Shown here piece after piece: positions 29,311-35,547 of a stretch of DNA of 35,547 bases (the first letter of the stretch is position 1; every line of letters starts with the position of its first letter). Made by a program: the position numbers and the translations under genes. The DNA is taken from NCBI GenBank assembly GCA_918026815.1, contig CAKJVC010000203.1:1-35547 (forward strand), read 5' to 3'. Source of the stretch: Chalara sp. BL73 (Eukaryota; Ascomycota; Leotiomycetes; Helotiales). Under the pieces are notes generated by a model that ran no database searches, was not told the DNA's origin, and was given only the letters and a program-made list of their open reading frames with translations.

Positions 29311-31205
29311 AATCTCCTCTGTAAAAAGGGTCCTCCAAGTGGGGAACTTCGATTCTATTGGCAGAATGGGCTCTCGTCCGTATACCATATAAAACGGTGT
29401 GTACCCTGTAGGTCCGTGAACTGTAGTGCGTTCCGCAAATAGAACAGCTGCTAAATTGTCAACCCAGCTTCCTCCTAGTTTAGACAAGGCGTCTTTCAGG
29501 GTTTTGTGACCACGTTCGATCATTCCATTTGCTGCAGCATGGTATGCGGAGACCTGAATCCTGTTCACTCCCCATTTCGAGAGTAATTCTAGCACTTCTC
29601 CTTTGAATTCTCCTCCGCCATCTACAACTATCCTTCCGAAAATACCATGGCGGCAAATAACGTCTTCCCAAATGAATCGTGCAACTGTAGAAGCATCTTT
29701 ACTCGCAATAGCCCTTGCTTCGGGCCAGCCACTCATGTCGTCCCTGGCTACAACTAAGTACTTCTTCCCTTTCTGAGCCGGCATGTAAGTAATATCAATC
29801 GCCCATTTTTCCATTAGCCCGTTCGACGCCGTAGGGTACATAGCTTCCTCTTCTTTTCCGGCCGCCCTGAATTGACATTCCTCGCACGTCTTGACGTAGT
29901 CTTTCACATCCTTATAGCAGCCGTGCCAGAAGTATCGTTGAGAAATTCTATGATAAGTGCTTTCTCTTCCTTTATGGCCGCTTTGGTGGTGTACATCCCG
30001 AAGGATCCTGTCTCGGATCCGCTTGCTATCGACTACAAGCTTGATAGGCATTCCTTTCGTTGGCAAGCGCCACAATTTCCGTCCGTGAACGCCATATTTC
30101 AGTGCTTCCTTTTTGAACTTGCGGAATTCTGGAACACTCATGTCTTTAGGCTTTCTGAGCGTTGTCAAATAGCGCGCTATCCTGATAGATTCTTCACTGT
30201 ACTCAGAACTGGAAATAGGTGTTTCGTACTCAGGTCCTTCCGAGCTTGACTCGATTCCGATTTCTTCGCTACGTAAAGAAGCCACTTTATCTTTCATTTC
30301 TTGAAGTATTAGCTTTCTACTTCGCAACTCAGGATCTGTTTCATGCTCGGAGTCAGTGTTTTGTTCTGAGTCGACAATTTGTTCGGAGCCTATGTCTTGT
30401 TCGGTTTCTACAGGGCATATTTCGTACGCTCCTAGTTCCGCCAGTATCCAATCGTCAATATCTTCGCTCTTTGAGTCGGTATCTTCAGGGTGAGGAGGTC
30501 TTCTTGACAGCGCATCAGCGGCTGTATGCTGTTTTCCGGGCACATGCCGTACTTCAAAATCAAATAGTCGTATCCAGGCAAGCCACCGAGTAATCAAGGC
30601 TCCTGGGTGATCCGTAGCGGCTCTATTCAGCTGTGCTACAAGCACATTCGCATCTGTTTCCAACACAAAGTGGATTGCAATAATCCAAACTTGCAATTTC
30701 TTCAAAATCTTGAGAACGCCTCTGCACTCCCGTTTTGTAGCGTCGTAGTTGCGCTCGGCTTTCGACCAAGTCCCGCTTTCATATCTAGCAGGCCTAACTC
30801 TGCCTGATGCGAGATCCCTTTGGCCTAAGTAACCACCATAGCCATCCAAGCTGGCATCTACTCCTACAACAATTTCTCCGGCATCCGGCCCATAGTCGAT
30901 CCGGATAAGCACCGGCGCTGTAACCATAGCGTTTTGTAGCGTCCTCATAGCTACTCCCTGGACTTCAGGATCCCAATGCCATGTAACACCCTTTTTCATC
31001 AAGTCGTAAATAGGTGCCGCAATAGTGCCGAAATCCTTCACCCAAATCCGGAAATACACGCACAAGCCTATAAAAGCTTTGGCTTCCGTAACGTTTTCAG
31101 GTGTTTTCCAGTTCATAATTTTGACGACTTTGTCCGCAGAAGGCTCTTTTCCTTTTGAGTTGCATACGAAGCCTACAATATTCAGCCCGTCTCTGCAGAA
31201 TTGAG
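29300..31205 (-). pseudogene. Pol part: RT end, RNase H and integrase catalytic core
   Basis: A 641-codon open frame (29191-31116, extendable to about 31205) with, in order: RT connection (NWKTPENVTEAKAFIGL); RNase H with acidic residues in GVDASLDGYGG, KRECRGVL, LETDANVLV and HTAADALSR; a variable acidic linker; an integrase zinc domain (HHQSGHKG ... CEEC); and the integrase core with D in WAIDITYMP, D in IVVDGGGEF and E in NGMIERGHKTL, the D,D-35-E triad. RNase H degrades template RNA and integrase inserts the cDNA. All catalytic residues are present; the frame breaks only at its two ends. The 29191-29300 end is the shadow after the frameshift. Confidence 0.85.
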
Positions 31206-31945
31206 ACTTAGGGCCTATAGAGCCCCTGCACGCTCAATTCGTTCCAGCGTTTTGTCGAGGTTCTGAATATGCTCAAAAATATACCGTCGTATTCCGGGCA
31301 ACACTTCCTCCCCGTTATAATCCGTATAGGGTCCTTTAACGCCTATGTCGTCTAGGAAAGGTACAGCTATTTCAGGACAGATTGCGGCTAGAACAAGCAT
31401 CATGATCCTTACGCATTCTGCAACTGAATTCGTAGCGCCTTGGGGTAATGTTGTGTATCTCAGCAATCCGAGTGGTGTAAAGAATGCTGTCATATCTCTG
31501 CAAATAGGATGTAACGTCATTTGATCATATCCGGAGTATAAGTCAACTAGGCTTGCAATATAACACCCTGCAAACTCATCAGCAAATTCGTCGACAGAAG
31601 GAGGTAAATTCGCGTCTCTCAGTGTAACAGCATTCATAAACGTTGCCGAGTTAATCAGCCTGTAATCACCGGGCTTCTTTTTTAGCAACCAAAAACCATG
31701 AGTTCCGATATGGCCCATCACAGTACTCCAGCACGCCGCGATCCAGTCTTTCTCTAAACATTTTTACCACTAAAGGTTTTAATGCTTTTGGAATAGGAAA
31801 ACTCGCTGCTTGCCATGCTGTGTGTTCTATTGTTTTGATCACAATAGGTGGTGATACATCCTCATGAAATCGTCCGCATTCAGACCAGTCGAACGCAAAA
31901 ACTTTTTCTCTGTTAATCAGGACTTCTTCCAAAACTTCCTTTCCG
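31205..31945 (-). pseudogene. Reverse transcriptase palm and fingers
   Basis: Two frames (31666-31932 and 31215-31721) joined by a one-base shift within an A run near 31685, in VAKK/KPGDYRLI. Motifs: AFDWSECGRFHEDVSPP and LDRGVLEYCDGPYRNSWF (fingers), KPGDYRLINSATFMNAVTLRD, catalytic Asp in SLVDLYSGYDQ, TLPQGATNSVAECVRIM, and FLDD in VPFLDDIGVKGP (the YxDD box with Phe-Leu, as in many Ty3-type RTs). It copies genomic RNA into cDNA. The catalytic residues survive; only frame breaks inactivate it as read. Confidence 0.85.
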
Positions 31946-32450
31946 CAGGCTGCAGCATATCCCCGATATTTAGATCTTTTAGTCTTTCAGGCGTAAGTCT
32001 TGACTCTCTAGGAATGTCCGAAAACCTGGGAATAATATGTTCTTGATATATTCCAACTTGTTCTTGAAAAACGTCTCTTGCTTTAGATCTCTCATACCAG
32101 TCTTTTCTGCCTCCGGGAGCATTGCCTACTCCGTCAGCTTTATCAACTGGATGGATCTTTTGTCCTTTGTTTTGTATGCAGTATTCACGCTAAAGTACCG
32201 CGTTGCTCTCCTTCTGTAAGGAAAAGGCGTGTAATTGGGGTCAAACTCTGTCCCCACAAAATCCAAAACTAAATGAGTGTCTGTGTTCCACGAATTGCCT
32301 ATAAGCCCGTCCCCTCCCTCAAAAGGGTAGAACTTGTCCCCAAGTTCTTTAAGCACTGGAACAAGCTGAAAGCTTCCTTGAAACATCTCTGCGTTTGTTG
32401 TACAAAAGCCATCTATAGCTACGCAGTCAGCTACAGATGTTGCTAGTTTT
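31945..32450 (-). pseudogene. Protease-RT connecting region
   Basis: Frames joined by shifts near 32450, 32125 and 31945: ATSVADCVAIDGFCTTNAEM, GGDGLIGNSWNTDTHLVLDF, RATRYFSVNTAYKTKDK, then GRKDWYERSKARDVF and RLTPERLKDLNIGDMLQPAE. No domain recognised; the second half corresponds to the N-terminal extension often found before Ty3-type RT. Confidence 0.6.
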
Positions 32451-33200
32451 CCGAATCTGTCGTATATCCGTCATCACTATCGGACTCAATCATTCCGATA
32501 GTGTTTTGAGCCCGACGCATTACAGCGTTCTTTGCGGATTCCGTTTCGGTATTTGTCTTTACTGTAGTGATCAAGCCAGTCCTTGGGTCTCGAATAGAAG
32601 CAAAAACAGGGCCGTCAGGAGAATCTCTAGGATAGCGGAACACTACTCTGGCTTTGCGTATAAATGGAAAGCCTAGAATCAGCTTGAAACCAGGAGAGTC
32701 CATAATATAGAATCGGGTCCTTATAGCTGCATTGCCAATAGTAACCGGCAAATTGTCTACGAACCCTACAAATTTCGACGTACTTCCTGTAATAGTCTTT
32801 AGAGCCATATTGTCGTTCCGAGTAATAGGAATGTCCACTCTTGTCGCAACTTCTAGCGTCATCAAGCTAACCTCGGCGCCCGTGTCAAGCGTAGCTCTAA
32901 TGTCTACAAGCTTTGAGTGCCCTGCTAGTGTAATAACAACTTTTGGCGTAGGGGAATGAACTTCCGAATATCCCGAATAAGACTCCACTAAGCCGAAACC
33001 AACGTCAGCCGTGCTTTTGCTGCAATCTACCAGCTCCCCTAAGCCTATGATGCTTTCTTTAGGCGCTTGCTCAGCAGCTGTATTAGAGTCAATACTAGAG
33101 CAAATTACTAGTTCTCCCAGGCCTATCATGCTTTCCTCAATAGGTGCATGCTCCATTTCCGCATCCAGGGTTCCTTCTAGGGTTCTAGGCCGTCTTTAGA
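32443..33200 (-). pseudogene. Retropepsin-type aspartic protease
   Basis: The 237-codon frame 32443-33156, extended upstream to about 33200. After an acidic head with a twofold repeat (IGLGELV.CS) it shows the active site ATLDTGAEVSLM (DTG), a flap-like region (KTITGSTSKFVGFVD) and LILGFPFIRKARVVF (the hydrophobic-ILG motif), as in Ty3 proteases. It would cleave the Gag-Pol polyprotein. It ends at an acidic SDSDDGYTTDSEN just where the frame shifts. Confidence 0.8.
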
Positions 33201-34115
33201 GAGCAAGGCCGGATCTGCTAGCGACAGCAGTTCCCCTAAAGTAAATCCTTCGGGAATCGATTTCTGGGTCATAAGTTTTGCCAGCGAACTCTCATGACTG
33301 TAGCCAAGCCTGGCCAGCGCACTCGCTACAGTGGGCTTCAATTTTGAGCTTTCGTAGCCTTTCGCTCCAGGCTAGCTTTTTCCGGCTCTTTAGGCTTGTT
33401 CTCAGGAGAATCTTCCTGAAAACGTACCGTTCTCAGCTGCGGTGTTTTAACTACACCGTGCTTCGCCTGCTCTTGAAGCTTTTGCTGTAGTGTAAGCTTA
33501 GAATCATATGGTGCTTGACGCTTTGCTTTTCTGGTGGATGGCCTGACTTCTACAGGCTCTATCCCGGCTTCTTTTGCAATGAAGTTTTGCACCCAAGCAC
33601 TCGTCTCATCACTTAGCTCCGTTTCTGTCAGTATGTCGCCAGTCTCACAAACGTAAGTTTCAATGTTGTTAACCACGCTTTCTTTCCTGGCTTGAGCTCC
33701 TTCTCTACTAAACCGGGCTTCTTCCTCCAAGGCTCGTTTTCTATTTTCAGGAATGTGGCTAAATTTGGTATTGATAGTTCGCGCTATAACTTGGTCCCGG
33801 CGCGGAAGGTCGTTGCTGAACTGTACAGGTATTGAAGTCTTTCCGGCTTCCCAAGGTCCTAAGCAAATATAGTGATCTTCATCAGACTCATGAATAACGC
33901 CTAGGCCAATAAACCTTTTGTAGTCGTGGCACTGGTTTATATATTTATGAGGCTCTTGAGGTCTCATATCACTTGATTGCTGATTCCTGCACCACTTGCA
34001 AGTATCGTCATCTCGGAACCCTTTTTTCTTTGCGAATCCTCCGTAGCCGACTTCATATTCTTCAGCATAATCCCTTTCCAAATGGTTGAGGTTAGCTATT
34101 CGAGCTTTTGCTGAG
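33185..34115 (-). pseudogene. Gag-Pol junction with atypical zinc-finger motif
   Basis: Frame 33338-34081 followed by a shifted piece to about 33190 (SHESSLAKLMTQKSIPEGF, TLGELLSLADPALLSKDG). The first part has CKWC-x13-HKYINQC, a CCHC-like set of ligands but longer than the retroviral C-X2-C-X4-H-X4-C knuckle, followed by HYICLGPWEAG. The rest is charged (RTINTKFSHIPENRKRALEE). Presumably the nucleocapsid-like part of Gag that binds RNA; the finger type is unusual, so this is inference. Confidence 0.6.
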
Positions 34116-35108
34116 CTCGCTCTGCAACAACCTGCAAAATTCGCAAGCGTTCCAAGCCTTCTGTAATGTTGTCTATCTCCTGGTCCGTGACTGAACGGTT
34201 TTCTAGAGATTTTTCTCTGACAAGAGGCAAAACAGCTTTGTTGCGTTCTTCTAGTCTTAACGTCGAAGATGCCGAAGTTGCTGAGCGAGTTCCTTCAAAC
34301 ACAAATGGAGTGCTCATTTCCAGGCTATCAAACCCTGTAGGCAGCTCTCCCATTCCTTGTTCTTGTACCAAATCATCCATTTCCTCAATACTGCACATCC
34401 GTTCTCAACGTACTCATAGACTTCTTTGTAAAGTCTAATGCTTTCAGTACCCAGTTTCCCAGGCCCTGCCGCATATTTAAGAGCTCTTGCTCGCAGACCA
34501 TGAGGCAGCCCATATAGAAACTTAAACGTCAGCATTTTGTCCGTGATAACTTTTCTTTCCAAGCATCTTGATCCCGCTTGGTTGAACCCTTTGCAATAGG
34601 AGTATATCTGCCCCTGTGTCACGTGACCTTGATCACCGATAGTTTTGAAATCTTTGACGTATTTGTCGAGGTATGCGATAGTATATAAAAGTTGCTCCGA
34701 GTCTTTGTACCGATACTCTTTCAACAGTTCCTGTTGAAAAGCTTCCCACGTCACAGTTGAGTCACTGTACCCGCCTAGCTGTTCAATCTCTTTCTTCAGC
34801 TGCACCGAAGCGTACTCTGCCGCCCTTTCTTTCTTTTCCTTGTCATCCTGGATTCCATGATCCTTGAAGCTCCTGTTAAGAAACTTGAGGTACGCAGTAA
34901 CCTCCTTACCGCTGAAAAAGGGACTGCCATATCCTCCAGGTACCGGCATAGGTTGAAAGTAAGCACGGTCATATGCTCGGCCGAGCTTGTAGAAGCAACC
35001 GATTGCCCTTTAGGCTTTTTATGCTTGTGTGATTTGTCGGAGGATGAGCCTGAAGTAAGATCCTCAGGCGTTGCCTCAGGCTTCTCAACTGTAAATGTAG
35101 AAGACATT
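34096..35108 (-). pseudogene. Gag polyprotein
   Basis: Begins at ATG 35106-35108 (MSSTFTVEKPEATPEDL) with a Ser/Lys-rich head, shifts frame near 35000 and continues as YFQPMPVPGGYGSPFFSG. The core capsid-like region has AEYASVQLKKEIEQLGGY and TWEAFQQELLKEYRY, the W..F...L...Y pattern of retrotransposon Gag, then ALKYAAGPGKLG. A second shift near 34405 leads to SIEEMDDLVQEQGMGELP and a C-terminal helix (EGLERLRILQVVAERAQQK). It would form the virus-like particle. An upstream in-frame ATG at 35144-35146 is an alternative start. Confidence 0.75.
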
Positions 35109-35547
35109 GTATGTAGTGTAGGTGCTGTAACAGTAGTAATAGGCAAAAGATTGTTTTGTTGAAAAGCTTCTAAGCGTGGAGAAAAAGTTGATGTAACCAG
35201 TCGTTGCTGTCAAAGCAATCCATATACTTGATAGCACGTAAGGATAGCGGTACAAGAAGCCTTTTGTAGTAAGTCCCTGTAACGCTCAAACTTTAATAAC
35301 GTCCATTGTTTTGCCCGAGAGTTTGAGGCTTCTTTAGCGAAACTTCTATGCTGAAACTCCCTCAACGGAACCTCTTTATGCCGTTGATTAGCGTATAGCC
35401 CGGTTCATGCCGAAGCTCTGTGGCTTTTTGCTTTCTGGTGTGACTTTGATCACCGTACTGAATTCCGGTACTCCTGGGCCTCCCACTTCCTGAGCGTTGT
35501 ACAGGCGCTCGGCCTTAGCGTTTGCACGCTGACTCTCATTCTTAGGA
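35109..35547 (-). other. 5' leader of the right-hand retroelement
   Basis: Between the gag start and the window edge. No long frame, no recognisable primer-binding site or LTR end; the 5' LTR is presumably beyond the window. Confidence 0.4.

Larger units (their letters stand above)
28755..35108 (-). mobile_element. Ty3/Gypsy retrotransposon coding region, frameshifted, not RIP-degraded
   Basis: Minus-strand order gag, zinc-finger region, protease, reverse transcriptase, RNase H, integrase, the Ty3/Gypsy order. Coding sequence is continuous in character over 6.3 kb but changes frame about eleven times (near 35000, 34405, 34115, 33350, 33190, 32450, 32125, 31945, 31685, 31215 and 29300). Isolated in-frame nonsense codons are essentially absent and base composition is normal. 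No chromodomain follows the integrase, so it belongs to another lineage than the RIP-degraded element at 23680-25571. LTRs were not found inside the window. Confidence 0.85.

Noticed and set aside
1..35547. CRISPR array, bacterial operon signals, ribosome binding sites
   Set aside because: Introns, tRNA internal promoters and gene families show a fungal nuclear genome; no spacer-repeat pattern was seen.

Overview
The window reads as nuclear DNA of a filamentous ascomycete (Pezizomycotina; Eurotiales-like is my inference). The support is short introns of 46-88 bp with GT..AG ends and CTAAC-type branch points, fungal-only gene families, a fungal chimeric terpene synthase, Ty3-type retroelements, and C-to-T decay of repeats that looks like repeat-induced point mutation (RIP). 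It is an accessory region: the few intact genes sit among relics and transposons.

Left third (1-9,500): a C2H2-like fungal protein cut by the window edge; a fungal family with a PD-(D/E)XK-like core broken by two in-frame TAG codons; a Trp/Asp-rich repeat protein; a gene fragment; a secreted protein with a one-base frameshift; an intact F-box-like protein; and a solo LTR (5-bp target duplication GTAGC) inserted in a ~100-bp minisatellite that recurs 4.6 kb away.

Centre (9,500-17,000): a terpenoid biosynthetic locus. A four-exon cytochrome P450 (minus) is divergent from an eleven-exon chimeric terpene synthase (plus), with N-terminal class I cyclase, long linker and C-terminal prenyltransferase. 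The prenyltransferase motifs are canonical (DDIQD, DDYMN) and the cyclase NSE motif is canonical, but the Asp-rich motif reads DGVQY, partly encoded by an 11-nt micro-exon. A relic Zn(II)2Cys6 DNA-binding domain lies beyond the P450. The shared promoter region holds a minisatellite and a 234-bp TIR element. The natural model is that the prenyltransferase makes the polyprenyl diphosphate, the cyclase cyclises it and the P450 oxidises the hydrocarbon; the odd cyclase motif puts the middle step in question.

17,000-23,100: a long gene-poor stretch, tRNA-Pro(UGG) with a nearby 15-nt partial copy, and an intact seven-exon secreted GH79 beta-glucuronidase-type hydrolase.

Right third (23,100-35,547): an AT-rich, RIP-degraded Ty3/Gypsy chromovirus remnant (integrase end plus chromodomain, minus strand) facing tail-to-tail a cysteine-motif/coiled-coil gene on the plus strand, with an LTR at one end; a second LTR-like piece; tandem exon-intron modules; and most of another Ty3/Gypsy element (gag, protease, RT, RNase H, integrase; minus strand). 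This last element has normal base composition and about eleven frameshifts but essentially no isolated nonsense codons, the reverse of the decay seen in the first element.
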